64,000 nucleotides of DNA from positions 59,177,514 through 59,241,513 of the forward strand of contig CM017557.1 of NCBI GenBank assembly GCA_007844125.1, given 5' to 3'. This document shows positions 1 to 10,460 of the stretch, in pieces. Below the pieces are notes generated by a model. It saw only the letters and a program-made list of their open reading frames with translations. It did no database searches and was not told where the DNA came from. The stretch is from Sinonovacula constricta. Lineage: Eukaryota > Mollusca > Bivalvia > Cardiida > Solecurtidae. Position numbers and translations under genes: made by a program. How positions within the stretch are numbered: the stretch's first letter is position 1; the number at the start of each line of letters is the position of its first letter.

Positions 1-1106
1 GCACACGAAACCCTCTCTACCGATGGGTCATAGGATCAGGAGCCATTAACGAGTTCGCATTCTCCCCATGTTCAAAATTTCTGGCAGTAGTTGGACAAGA
101 CGGGTTTCTGCGTGTGTTTAACTATGATTCAATGGACTTAGTGGGATCAATGAAAAGCTATTTTGGTGGCTTGTTGTGTGTGTGCTGGGCACCGGATGGC
201 AAGTATATAGTGACTGGTGGCGAGGATGATTTAGTGTCGGTGTGGTCCTTTCATGAAAAACGGGTAATATGTCGTGGCCAGGGACACAAGTCCTGGGTAA
301 GTGTAGTGGCATTTGACCCATATACCACCACATCAGAAGATAGTGTGTATGATCAGAGTGGGGGAGAGGAAGAATTGTTAAAAAAAGGGAAAACCATAGA
401 TGGCAAACATTCATCAGTGCTTAACAGCTCAAACTATCCTAATGGTATCTATCCAGGAGCTAATCCAAATTCAAATGAAAATCATATGCAGAAGAAAAAC
501 TCGTTACCAAATAGTGCTAACTCACATATAACGTGCTATAGATTCGGTTCCATAGGCCACGATACAATGTTGTGTCTATGGGATCTAACAGAGGATATTA
601 TGAAACTGCCCTGTGGGCGGATACGGAGCAGTGTTGTGGCTACAAACACTAACCCATCATACAGCAACACAATTCCACGGTGTAACAGTGCAACTGTGAA
701 AGCAAACTCGATTGCAAACGATATCTCTGGCACTGATGGCCACGCGCATGCAGGAAATTCTGCAATGAGTACAACAACAAAATTTGCTACTCTCTCCCTA
801 GCTGATCGCTCGAAGGATAACTCTGAGAAAAAAGAACACAAACGAAACTTTAGTTTAGCTGGCCGAAGCAGTCATAGTGATAAGACAGCGGCCTTGAAAT
901 CTAACCATATACGGCCTCCTGACAATGCGATGAAGTTGCTCGGCACTTCGGCGTGTCCACGTCTTAATGAGGCTCCGTTATTGGAACCTCTCGTGTGTAA
1001 GAAAGTGTCTGTGGATAGATTGACTTCATTAGTGTTTAAGGAAGAGTGCCTAGTGACAGCTTGTCAGGAGGGACTGGTGTATACATGGGCCAGGCCTGGA
1101 GCTGTG
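1..1106 (+). CDS. WDR20: WDR20-like WD40 protein, large internal exon (5' cut by window edge)
   Basis: In other animals WDR20 is a WD40 protein that, with UAF1/WDR48, activates the deubiquitinases USP12 and USP46. The reading frame is open from base 3 to the donor GCTGTG|GTAAGT, with no start codon inside the window. Visible stretches typical of the family are the INEFAFSPCSKFLAV and DGFLRVFN blades, then MKSYFGGLLCVCW, PDGKYIVTGGEDDLVSVWSF and GHKSWVSVVAFDPY. A Ser/Asn-rich insert without blade character follows (about residues 80-135), then the blade GHDTMLCLWDLTED, a second Ser/Lys-rich linker, and a last blade ending VTACQEGLVYTWARPGAV. The long low-complexity linkers between blades are a family habit. 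The close relative DMWD has the same layout, so the choice of WDR20 over DMWD rests on similarity recalled from memory. The N-terminal blades lie left of the window. Confidence 0.93.
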
Positions 1107-1282
1107 GTAAGTGCTGACAACTTTTCTTTTTAGATTTTATGTTTTTGTTGCATCGCACCGACACACTTATGGTCATATTTATGATATCCAGCTAATTATT
1201 GGTGGTTGAAGACCCCCTATATCTATGTAGAACCACCAGCTCACTACAGGTTAGCTGGAAAACCACCCCACATGAAAGTTTT

Positions 1283-1612
1283 CGCCAGTACAAGAGGCTT
1301 CGGATTCGAATCCGGGCTGCAACAAACCCAAGTCACAAAAAATGGCAGTGATATAGCTTCCTTACTAATGCTGAAGTAAATATAAGTGTAGTTTTTATGA
1401 TTGGATGGCCCCTTTTCAGGATAATGTGTGGGTATCATGCCAGGTGTTCATGGGTGTGGTATCATGCCAGATGTTCATGGGTGTGGTATCATGCCAGGTG
1501 TTCACAGCATGCCATACACAGTGAAGGTAGCACTTTATCTGCTTCAGATGGACACTATCTCCAGATAACTGAAATACTGTAGGTGGGATGATAAACCCAA
1601 CAAACTAACAAT
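1283..1612 (+). repeat. SINE-2 copy with internal 30-bp triplication
   Basis: A tRNA-derived SINE. A B-box-like GGATTCGAATCC is followed by the family body (TATAGCTTCC, ATATAAGTGTAG, GTATCATGCCAGGTG) and the shared 3' tail TGAAATACTGTAGGTGGGAT. Between about 1430 and 1515 the segment GTATCATGCCAGGTGTTCAT is present three times in 30-bp steps, unlike the other copies here. The A-box end is degraded. Confidence 0.75.
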
Positions 1613-3469
1613 TTTGGATCAAAATTGGGCACATTTTTCACTAAGAGAATTAAATACATGTATATATATCATAATCTTCACAACTGCATACATTCCCCTC
1701 TTAATTTCACAAAAGCTGTTTTTTGCCAAGGACAATGAATTTGTGACATTCTCGCTAAAAATTGCAAAATAAGCCTCGGTTAAATTATGCATGATTGCCC
1801 TAACAAGTACACATTGAAGGAAAAGTACAGCCTTTTCATTTAGATTGACATATTTCATGATTTTTTTTTTTTTTTTTCACAGAGATACGCCGTTTCATTT
1901 TTCAAATAATATGACAATACAACATGTGTTATTGGTCGCAGACTTTATTCCTAAGTTTTTCCTTTAAAATATCATTTTACTGCTTTTTAAATAAAAGCCA
2001 TAAAAAGTTGATTACATCTTTAGTAAGCAGTTATTTTACAAAAATTTCACTGAGTTTCTGTGTGGGACTTCTTAAATCAATGTTGTTTTGTCAGAAATGC
2101 CCAAGATAAAATATAGTTTATTAAATGTATCATGTTTTAAAGTAGTTAGTTCCAAGAATCTTACAAACAATTTATAGGTCATAAATCATTTCATGTGCAG
2201 TTGAGAAACTGTTGTAATGGACTCAAAAAGAGGTAATATTCCCAAAGGTCAGATGGGATGGGTCCTGTTACACTGAAACACTGTACTGATGTAAAGATAA
2301 AAGATCCAATATGCTACTGGCATGCATTCTTAATTCATTTAGCCCAGGGTTCCTATGTATAATTTGAGTGAGATCAATAAACAAATATAAAAAAATGGAT
2401 ATCAATTGTTTTTTCCAATTTTGGCCATTCTGTTGTAAGTATTGTATTTTTTTATCCTGTTAACATTTTTATATTTGTGATGGGGAATAGCAGAAATAGT
2501 TAAAGGGAATTTTAGAGTTGTGTGTGTGGTGTTAGGGAGTGGGGAGGGGGGTAGGGATTGAAGGAATATAATGGTTTCCCTTGCTCAAATAGTCCCTAAG
2601 GCTACACACAAGAATTATTATTATATTAAGCTGAACATTTTTTTTAAATCTGAGGCAGTAAGGAGAGTTTTTTTTATTTTTATCTTACAAAATGCTCATT
2701 AAATTGCAAGAAATTACCATACATATAAAAGCTTTATTAATATCATTTATATTATAAATTTGATACCAAGCTGAAATAATGCTATTAAAAGATGAAACAC
2801 AATCTTCAAATGTTGAAGATCTCTGTCTCAACTGTTTTTGTGCTGTCTTTTAAAGAATAAACGGTGGGCAGGGAATTATGCTGCAAGAAAAAAATGTACA
2901 TGCCAGAGCCTGCTTAACATATGGTCTTCGTGTATAGATTAAAAGGTGGTCTCCGACAGTTTGCCTATATCAAATACATGTAACATTATTGGATAATTAC
3001 AGCACAAGTTCTGTTATAAATTTATACTTAATGAGGTACATTTGTGAAATGGAAATTGTCTTCCTTGTTAGTTGAAATTGTTGGACTTTATCGCCTGTTC
3101 TTTTGTAGATGTTGCAATAAAAAGAGTGAATTTCTTACTTTTGCATAATATAGGCTTAAAATTAATTTAAATACTTATAAAGATTTGTTATTTAAAAAAG
3201 AAAATAGACATGTTTATTGATGATGGTTAATCTGGGTATCATAAGAAAGGCAGATAAGTCAACATACACTCCAAAGAGCACAAGCATAAAAACAGAGTAA
3301 AACAAATGAAAGGACCTACTTGCATTTAGGCATTATTCAGGGGAGAGTATTTATTAATGTCTCTCATTCTAAGTAAAGATGTTCACTTCCTCAAATGTTA
3401 GGCACTACAAAACATTAAATAAATCACTTAAAATGATCATTCTTTCAAATCTTTAAATAAGAATGATGC

Positions 3470-3780
3470 ACCTGACATGGTAGCGCAGTCGATAGAGCGT
3501 CGGCTCCAGGTATGAGAGGCCTTTGGTTCGGTCCCGACCCTTGACTTACCAAAGTCATTAAAAATGATAGTGTATAGCTCCCTTGCTAACGCTCAAGCAA
3601 ATATAAGGGTAGTTCCACAACTGGCACGTTGTCAGGACAATGTGACTGGGTCTGGTATCATGCCAGGTGTTCACGGCATGCTATACACAATGAAGGCAGC
3701 ACTTTAACTGCTTCAAGTGAACAACGTCTTCTGATAACTGAAATACTGTTGGTGAGATGATAAACCAAATAAACAAACAT
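3470..3780 (+). repeat. SINE-2 copy, near full length
   Basis: This copy shows the whole family layout: a tRNA-like head with GTAGCGCAGTCGATAGAGCG and a degraded B-box (TTGGTTCGGTCCC), the body with TATAGCTCCCTTGCTAACGC, and the tail TGATAACTGAAATACTG ending in an AAAC-rich end. It is one of about eight copies or fragments in the window. Confidence 0.8.
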
Positions 3781-3835
3781 AAGAATGATGCAGAGTTCTG
3801 CTAAAAATAGTTATCAACATCAGAGTGACTTACCC

Positions 3836-4006
3836 AGATGATGATATAACTGGATCTCAAAAGTAAGTAGGCACATGACTTTCTTAGTTTAAAAATAGGT
3901 AACTCCGCAACGTGGCTTAGATAGGAAATACCTGTTAGCAATGAGGTTTTATGCTGCACTCTTTACACCAATCTCGAGCATCAATGAACAGCATTTCGCA
4001 GGACCA
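3836..4006 (-). repeat. MITE-4 partial copy, inverted arm
   Basis: Read on the minus strand this matches the first part of the adjacent MITE (TCCTGCGAAATGCTGTTCAT, CAGGTATTTCCTATCTAAGC). Together the two form a long imperfect inverted repeat. Confidence 0.7.
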
Positions 4007-4498
4007 TTAAAGGTGGTATCCGACAGTTTGGACCAAAATATTTTTTCTAAAATAACCAAATTGTTACCTGAAAAGGTCCTGCAAAATGCTATTCATTGAT
4101 GCCATAGATCTGTGTGAAAAGTGAAACATAAATCTGCAGTCATCATTGCAAATGGGTATTTCCTCTCTGAGCCACGCAGCAGAGATAGCTATTATTAAAC
4201 TAAGAAACCCATGCGACAGCTTACTTTTAATATCACTTTATATCCTCATCCAGGTACTTTGCTCCGACGTCGTTATCCATTTTTAGCAGAGATCACTATT
4301 GTGTTTTTTAATAAATTTTGAAAGAATGAAAATTAGAGTGATTTTGTGGGAATTTGTGATCTAACAATATAGGTAGCATTCAAAATCGTCTTAACTTAGA
4401 CTAAAGTACAAGTATGCAGTAATGTTGCCTAAATTCTCAAAACTAGCATAAAATAATATTGCAACTGATATAAGGAAATTGTAGGATACCACCCTTAA
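4007..4498 (+). mobile_element. MITE-4 copy with TTAA termini
   Basis: The element runs from TTAAAGGTGGTATCCGACAG to the complementary GGATACCACCCTTAA, so the ends are inverted repeats bounded by TTAA. TTAA targets are typical of piggyBac-type transposition, so a non-autonomous piggyBac-like MITE is likely, though no transposase is present to prove it. A second full copy with the same ends lies at 13704-14206. Confidence 0.75.
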
Positions 4499-5140
4499 GA
4501 CAATAGATTGTTTTATAAACCTGTTGTGAGTGAATCATTTCTGACAAAGCTATTGTTTAAGTACAAAATACAGATTACTGTATTAGAGAACGTCATGAGA
4601 TATACATTTAAAAGACAAGCCAGCAAAACCTCACTCAGTACTCCTGGTAAAGGCCAAAGGGCAAAACATAAATTATTCAGTATTTTTTACCCTCACAAAA
4701 TTGGGGGAATGACCTATAGCAATGACATAACAATTTTGTGGGGGAAAAAAATAAGAAAACTCAACTGATTTCAAAGGGGTTTTCCAAAAGAAAAGTTTAT
4801 TATAATGTTAATAATTGGATGTTTTCATACTGACCCAGGCTGAGGACTATTATTGGACTGAGCACATAGTGGCCAAATAATGGTCAAAATCAATTTATCC
4901 AATTTATAACAATAAATTAACAGCAAGACTTTCAAAAAAAAGTTACTGTTTTTCTGGATGACATAGGAATGCAGGAATGGAGCTCGCAGTATCATTGTCA
5001 TATTATTACTGCATAAATCAATAAAAAAGCATGAGTGTTTTTCCCATGATGGCCCCAGGCTTTTGGGGTGGGGGGGATTGGAGCAGGGAGGTATTGGACC
5101 TTGTTGCATCATCCAATCAAATAACTTCCATGTAAGTGAC

Positions 5141-5425
5141 CGGCCGCAATAGCTCAATTGGTAGAGCGTCAGCTAGCAGACCGGGAGGTCGCCAGTTCAA
5201 ACCCCGTCCGGGTCAAACCAAAGACCTTAAAGTTTGAAGTAGTGGCTTCCCACCTAACACTCGGTGCTAAGGGGACAGCATTATGCCTGACTTGTCAGTG
5301 TCAGTATAATGGACCAGGCAGGTTCAGTCCCTGGGCATTTAATAAGTGTCCCTGTGCTATAATTATAGAAATGTAGTTGCACAGTATTGGCAAAAATGCC
5401 GGCAAATCTCATCCCATCTCACTAA
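5141..5425 (+). repeat. SINE-1 copy
   Basis: A tRNA-derived SINE. The A-box TAGCTCAATTGG matches the Pol III consensus, and a B-box-like GTTCAAACCCC follows about 45 bases later. The family body (GGCTTCCCACCTAACACTCG, AGTATAATGGACC, GGTTCAGTCCCTGGGCA) and the end GCCGGCAAATC complete it. The apparent 72-residue frame across it is a by-product. Confidence 0.85.
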
Positions 5426-5830
5426 CAATATTCACTCTGCAAACTTGATATAGGCAGGACAGAAGATGCAATGCAACATCAAATAAGAAATAGTAAATAA
5501 ATAATGAGGACTTAAAAAAAAAATAGTTCACTATTTTCTTAATGTGTCTTTGTTTTACAGAACAGAATATGATTTAAAATTCCTTCTTTTTAAAATGAGA
5601 TTTGGGAAATGTCATTGTGTCTCAGTTGGGAAATTTTCTTAAAATTTAGGAATAAGATATTCTTTTTTGCATTGGTAATTTGGCGCAATAACAGTTTTAA
5701 AGTTGACCAAAACATAACCCTGATTTATGTTTTGTATCATTTGTATGAAATATTGTGATATATATGTCAATTATGTAAATTGTACACAATGACATGTTAA
5801 AAATGTTGTGTTTTTTTATTTTTATTCCAG

Positions 5831-5860
5831 GGCCTAACTCAACAGCATACTGTTGTTAGC
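5831..5860 (+). CDS. WDR20: WDR20 30-nt microexon (predicted)
   Basis: A 30-base open segment lies between a good acceptor (pyrimidine-rich, TTCCAG) and a strong donor (GTAAGT). It keeps phase 0 on both sides and adds GLTQQHTVVS after the conserved ARPGAV. Vertebrate WDR20 also has an alternatively spliced short tail whose end, as I recall it, is similar (…GTVV), which supports the call. If the microexon is skipped, phase is unaffected. Confidence 0.6.
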
Positions 5861-6431
5861 GTAAGTAACATTTAATGATACACTCTCATTAATATTTCAG
5901 AATAGAATGCCAAGAACAATTACATAATGTTTTGTTTTTTAGCCAGATAAGCTGAAGCTAACATAGATCCTTTAATGCGATTTTAACTGTATGATTATAC
6001 TTCCCAGGAGGCATGTATGGTCGCAAATTGAGTCAACCTTTCACTGTCGGAATCTTTCATCTTTGGTCCCAACAGTGGTTCAGTGAAGTTACTTACAAAG
6101 TGCTTGCCCACGATGTTAGCTTACATCCTAGGGTAAAGTTTCAAAGGCCGGCCAAAAGTTGCATTTAGCTAGATATAAAGACATCCATACTTGACCTGGT
6201 AGGGTAATGGGTAGAGCATCGGCACCAGGTATGGGAGGCCCTCTGTTGCATCCAGGGCCACGACATACCAAAGTCTTTCAAATTGTAGTGGTATAGCTCC
6301 CCTGCTAACGCTCAAGCAAATATAAGGGTAGTTTCATTACTGATTGGCCCAGTGTCATGATAATGTGACTGGTTGTGGTAACATGCCAGATGCTCATGGC
6401 ATGCTATACAAAGTGAAGGCAGCACTATATC

Positions 6432-6632
6432 CATGGGTGTAAGTTTTCTGGTTTTTGCCGGAAATTCCTGTTTTATGGAGCCTGGAGAGGTCATTTTTCC
6501 AAATCATGTAAATTCGTTGAGAAAAGGGTGGAGTAGACGATATTGACCCGAGTCGCGTTTATCTTAGAAATTACGCCACCTGGCCCCCAGCAAAAACTTC
6601 AATTTTGGGGAAACTTTCAACTTACACCCATG
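6432..6632 (+). mobile_element. 201-bp inverted-repeat element inside SINE-2
   Basis: It starts CATGGGTGTAAGTT and ends with the exact complement AACTTACACCCATG, a 14-bp perfect terminal inverted repeat. It has no coding capacity. A clear target-site duplication is not seen, so the superfamily is left open. Confidence 0.7.
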
Positions 6633-6654
6633 TTTACCTGCTTCAAGTGGACAC

Positions 6655-7643
6655 CTGGGCTGTCGGATGTACCTGTATACCAGAATATTGTGCTACTGAG
6701 TAAAATCAATACTGTACCCCGATACACAGTGACCATACTGTTTTTTGACGATGTTTTGTAAACTTAGGTTTCTTCCTACATTTTGTACATACAGTTCAAG
6801 CACACTCATACCGATGAAAAGCTTTTGCCGTTAAAGGATTGAAAATGTAGTCTAAAATTGAATCCATGTGAGTTTATTTACAACATCCAGGAAAATGTGA
6901 CATACTAGATTTGCATTTGCAGTGTCCTTTACAATAAATGTTTAAAGCAAAGATTTGACTTATCAGGACACTTTTATTTCTCAAGTAAAGTAAACCGAAT
7001 TTTACATAGATCATAACTGTTATTGAGCATACAATTTTCTACAAGTAGCCACACTGTAATGAGGTATTTCTTTGCAGAATACTTAGAAAATAATAGTTTA
7101 CTATTGTCCAGCAATATAATCGAACGCAACCGTTGCCAACTGTTAACAACTTGACCGAGCCGATCGATTCTTTCGAGGGAATGCTGAATTAATTGGCCAG
7201 AAGTGATGTGTGGGACCACTTCTGGCTGAAGATAGACAGATCAACAAAGAAAAAAAGTTGAAGGTGTTGCATTGTGTCGACATTGTGATGCAGCTATGAA
7301 ATACATTGTACAATGTAGGTACAATCAGCTAAAATACAAACATGAATCGTCATCACCAAAAATCCAGTGGGACCATCATCATTATGCTGTCATGAATTTT
7401 GCTGTTATCTTGTTGTTTAACTGTACCAGGTGTTCTTGATATTTATAGTCATATTACTTTCCTGTATCTTTGTTTACCCGTTATACAGCAATCTCATATA
7501 TTCAATCAGCTCATCGTATTAAGTGTAATAGCCCCATGTAATAGTATGATCAGATAAGGAACGAATTGTGGTACATATTGCAATACACTCTATAAGTATC
7601 GCAATATTTTGTGGTACACTTCAAGTGTATCGTGACAGCCCTA
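6655..7643 (+). mobile_element. Non-autonomous hAT-like element, 8-bp target duplication
   Basis: The same 8 bases, GTGGACAC, sit at 6647-6654 and 7644-7651, directly outside a 989-bp element that starts CTGGGCTGTC and ends TATCGTGACAGCCCTA. The ends are imperfect inverted repeats of the TAGGGCTGTCACGATA type. An 8-bp duplication and these ends fit the hAT superfamily. No transposase frame is present. Confidence 0.85.
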
Positions 7644-7887
7644 GTGGACACCATCTCCAAAAAAACTGAAATACTGTAGGTAGGACATAGAGGATCTGAT
7701 ATGAGTGGTCATTAGGTACTGAAAATATTAAACGAGTTGAATGAAACGATACGAAACGAGGCTCTGTCGTTTATAACATGACTCAAATGTTATCTATTTA
7801 TTGATTAATATGAAATTGTCCAACAAAATGCATAAAACGGAGACAACAAAGTGATCGGGAAGTGGCATATACACCACACAGCCTTAA

Positions 7888-7914
7888 TGACGTCACACTA
7901 TGATAATGACGTCA
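7888..7914. promoter_or_regulatory. Two palindromic CRE-type sites
   Basis: TGACGTCA, the full CREB/ATF consensus palindrome, occurs at 7888-7895 and 7907-7914 within a duplicated AATGACGTCACACTA. The setting is intronic and probably inside a repeat, so function is unproven. Confidence 0.35.
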
Positions 7915-8012
7915 CACTACGTTAACTAACCAGTGAGTTACATTGTGTATCAAAAATAACGCATGAGTGTGACCTCACGCTCCCACGGTAGGTTATGTGA
8001 TAAAATAAATAA

Positions 8013-8247
8013 ATGGGGTGCCTGTGGCGTAGTGGTAGAGTTGCCTATTTGTTACGACTCTGACTGCTTTATCTCTCACCGCGTAGACGAAGGACTTAAT
8101 GTGGGAAGTTCTTCCAGCTGACTTGTGGTGTGTGGGTGGTTCTACCCAAACATTTGTTTGAGGTTTTCCTCCACCAAAAAACTTGACCTTGCTATAATGA
8201 TCATAACTGGTCACTGTAATGTATTTCAAAAACAAAACGAAACAAAA
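8013..8247 (+). repeat. SINE-3 copy
   Basis: A tRNA-related head (GGCGTAGTGGTAGAGTTGCC) is followed by the family body TTAATGTGGGAAGTTCTTCC and AGCTGAC, and the end GGTCACTGTAATGTATTTCA with an A-rich tail. It is one of four copies in the window. Confidence 0.75.
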
Positions 8248-9106
8248 GAACAATAAAGAAAACAAATTTCTCTCCCTCCCCATGTTTACAAACATGGAAG
8301 TGTGTTAAAATTATTAATTCATGAGTAAAATGATTTGCTGTGAACCCAAAGGTTTGAAATTCAACTTTCTAATCATTCCCTGAAAATATAAGCACTTTAT
8401 TATCACTGTAAGTGGTCGGGGAATGAACAGATACCTATTACGACTTAGACAGGTACTTACACAACTTTTAAAGTTATAAACTTAAAATTTACCATGATTC
8501 AATACACACATTTTACTGTTTTAAGTCTTTCATTAAAATTTTTTACAAGTGGTTGTCTTTTTTGGGGAAGTTTATCTTGACTTTATTTTCCCATCAAAAC
8601 CCCCAGTTTAATAAGAGGATTTTAAGAAAACTTGTTTTCATTACAATTGGAAACTTGGTATTTGTACACCAAAGTGTGAAACTATATCAATACATGGAAA
8701 GACTTGGAATATAAAATAGTTGGATAACAAAAAACTATGGCAACCCATTTTGAAATTATATACATATATTATATATATATAAATATATAAAATATTTTAA
8801 AAGGCTGAGAATTACATTAAAGTTTCATTCTGTTCCTGAAGAATCAACAATCGTCAGTTTGCAAATACAGTTAAACTAACCACTTAAAAGCCTTGCAAGT
8901 GCTTCCTAAATCAAGATGTGTCTCTTAGCAATATGGCTGGGATTTTAGTTAAAGTTAGACGTTTTATATTGAAATAATGCATTTGTTGTATGCCTTGTGG
9001 GATCAGTTTTTCTTTTTTTATAAAAATTTGTATAAGAAATATTTTTATTTGTAAAATTATTAAATTGCGCTTTTTTTTTTTCTATTATAATACTTATTGG
9101 AAGCGG

Positions 9107-9343
9107 GGGTGCCCATCCGTGGCATAGTGGTGGAGTTTGTGGATTTGTGCTTAGCCTCGAACCGCATGGGTTCTGGTCCTGTTTGGGGTGATCTACTAAA
9201 TGTGGGAAGGTCTTCCAGCTGACCTGCAGTGTGCTGCTGGGTCTACACAGACATTTGTCAAGGGTCTTGCTCCAGAAAATAGCTGGACGTTGCAGTAATT
9301 ATCATAATTGGTCACTGCGATGTATTTCAAAAACAAAACCGTT
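9107..9343 (+). repeat. SINE-3 copy
   Basis: Same layout as the copy at 8013: GTGGCATAGTGGTGGAG head, AATGTGGGAAGGTCTTCCAG body, and TGGTCACTGCGATGTATTTC end. Confidence 0.75.
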
Positions 9344-9424
9344 AGCTTCTTAATATTCCACAAGAGTTGAGGTGGGGTTACAAATGTTTAGAAGTTGCTA
9401 CACTGATCAGAAGATGACATTTAC

Positions 9425-9712
9425 GCTTTATTGGTACGCTTTTCTTACAATTCCCTCTTTTCGTATGTAAAGGGACTTTAATCTAACTATTAAAAAAGTA
9501 CTTTTTTTACCTTCCTCGTAAAAAGGTATTTGGTATATAGGTACTGCAGAAAACTTTTGAAACACATTTATGACTGAATCATGCTCATAAAATGGAATCT
9601 TATTGAGATACAAAGTTATTAAAAAGCTTGAATTATAAAAATTAAGCAAATTAAAAATAAAATTTATTACATAAAGTATATGAAAATACCTTTCCACAAG
9701 GGAGATAATTTA
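9425..9712 (-). repeat. Dispersed 280-bp repeat, copy A
   Basis: On the minus strand it begins CTCCCTTGTGGAAAGGTATT and ends near CCCTTTACATACGAAAAGAG. A diverged copy lies in the opposite orientation at 19590-19885. Both share TAAGATTCCATTTTATG and TATATACCAAATACCT in the same order. No family name can be given. Confidence 0.65.
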
Positions 9713-9877
9713 AACATTTATTACGTTTCGAATATGGGAAATATGTCCTTTTACTTTTGTATGTAGCTGCTAATAACTTGAATTTTGTTATTGTTTATAA
9801 TTAAAAGAAGAATGATAAAGGGCAATAGTTTTACCAAGAGCACTGTATGAATTACTACTTTTTCTCTCTTTTTTCAG

Positions 9878-10460
9878 GAGAACTTGTGACATTGAAGCAA
9901 CCTGTGATTGTGATACAGATGTGTTAGCTGCACCATGTGATATTTTAGTAACTGTCACTGTTTCTACAAGTATTACTACTCGAAGATTCCAAGCATGGCT
10001 CCAGGCAGAGAAATGGCACCCCGTTTCCTCCATCCTCCTCCCCACACTGAACAGTCTCAGATGCAGTGCTACCCCAGTCAGACTCGCATTAATATTTGTT
10101 ATGGTATAGGTATAAGACAATTATTTGTTATTTAATCTGTTATGCGTGTTTAACCCGGTATAATGTTTAACCTGGTATAGACAAAATCTATAGACAAAAG
10201 TTTAATCTGGTGAAATGAAAATGATCTATCTGTTGCAGTTTTAGCAACTGCTTTCAGTTATACAATATTCTAGGAAAATTTCCAGTTTATACACTTTCCA
10301 AGTCTCATATTTTTCTCTTTTTTTTTTTCTTTTTTTGTATGAGTGTCACTAGTACTTAATTTAAACATCATTACACATAAAAGTGGTATTGTTTTCACGT
10401 AAACTATAATGTTTACACATTTTGGGGTGTTTTTTTTGTTGTTGAGAATCTATAAATAAA
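9878..10460 (+). CDS. WDR20: WDR20 predicted terminal exon (stop TGA 9887-9889) with 3' UTR
   Basis: A long pyrimidine tract ending TTTTTTCAG precedes 9878. Joined in phase 0 to the microexon it encodes E-N-L and then TGA, giving a C-terminus …HTVVSENL. The bases to about 10110 are clearly more GC-rich than their surroundings, as expected of a transcribed 3' UTR, and an AATAAA signal lies at 10455-10460. The open frames seen here on both strands are by-products. The join is inferred from splice phase and would need cDNA. A retained-intron form ending at 1131-1133 is the alternative. Confidence 0.45.
10455..10460 (+). terminator. AATAAA, candidate poly(A) signal for WDR20
   Basis: A canonical hexamer about 570 bases after the predicted stop. 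The region is AT-rich, so chance occurrence is quite possible. Confidence 0.3.

Larger units (their letters stand above)
1107..5830 (+). other. WDR20 intron, repeat-bearing
   Basis: No coding segment is supported here. It holds a SINE-2 copy (1283-1612), AT-rich unique-looking DNA (1613-3469), a second SINE-2 (3470-3780), an inverted MITE pair (3836-4498) and a SINE-1 (5141-5425). A short MITE-like end (similar to the family at 4007) lies near 2938-2960. The rest shows nothing recognisable. Confidence 0.6.
6188..7693 (+). repeat. SINE-2 copy split by two nested DNA elements
   Basis: The SINE runs 6188-6431, 6633-6654 and 7644-7693: tRNA-like head, body with GTATAGCTCCCCTGCTAACG, a short piece CTGCTTCAAGTGGACAC, and finally the family tail CTGAAATACTGTAGGTAGG. 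The two gaps are filled by separate inverted-repeat elements, so the insertion order can be read directly: SINE first, both elements later. Confidence 0.85.
5861..9877 (+). other. WDR20 second intron, repeat-bearing
   Basis: No exon is recognised. It contains the nested SINE/DNA-element complex (6188-7693), a double CRE-like site (7888-7914), two SINE-3 copies (8013-8247, 9107-9343) and a 280-bp dispersed repeat (9425-9712). The remainder is AT-rich with nothing visible. Confidence 0.55.

Noticed and set aside
118..414. Minus-strand 98-residue frame at the left edge
   Set aside because: Shadow of the WDR20 exon, whose plus-strand reading is unmistakable.
9788..10120. A 110-residue minus-strand frame
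   Set aside because: Overlaps the predicted WDR20 3' exon; no splice signals or recognisable motif on the minus strand.
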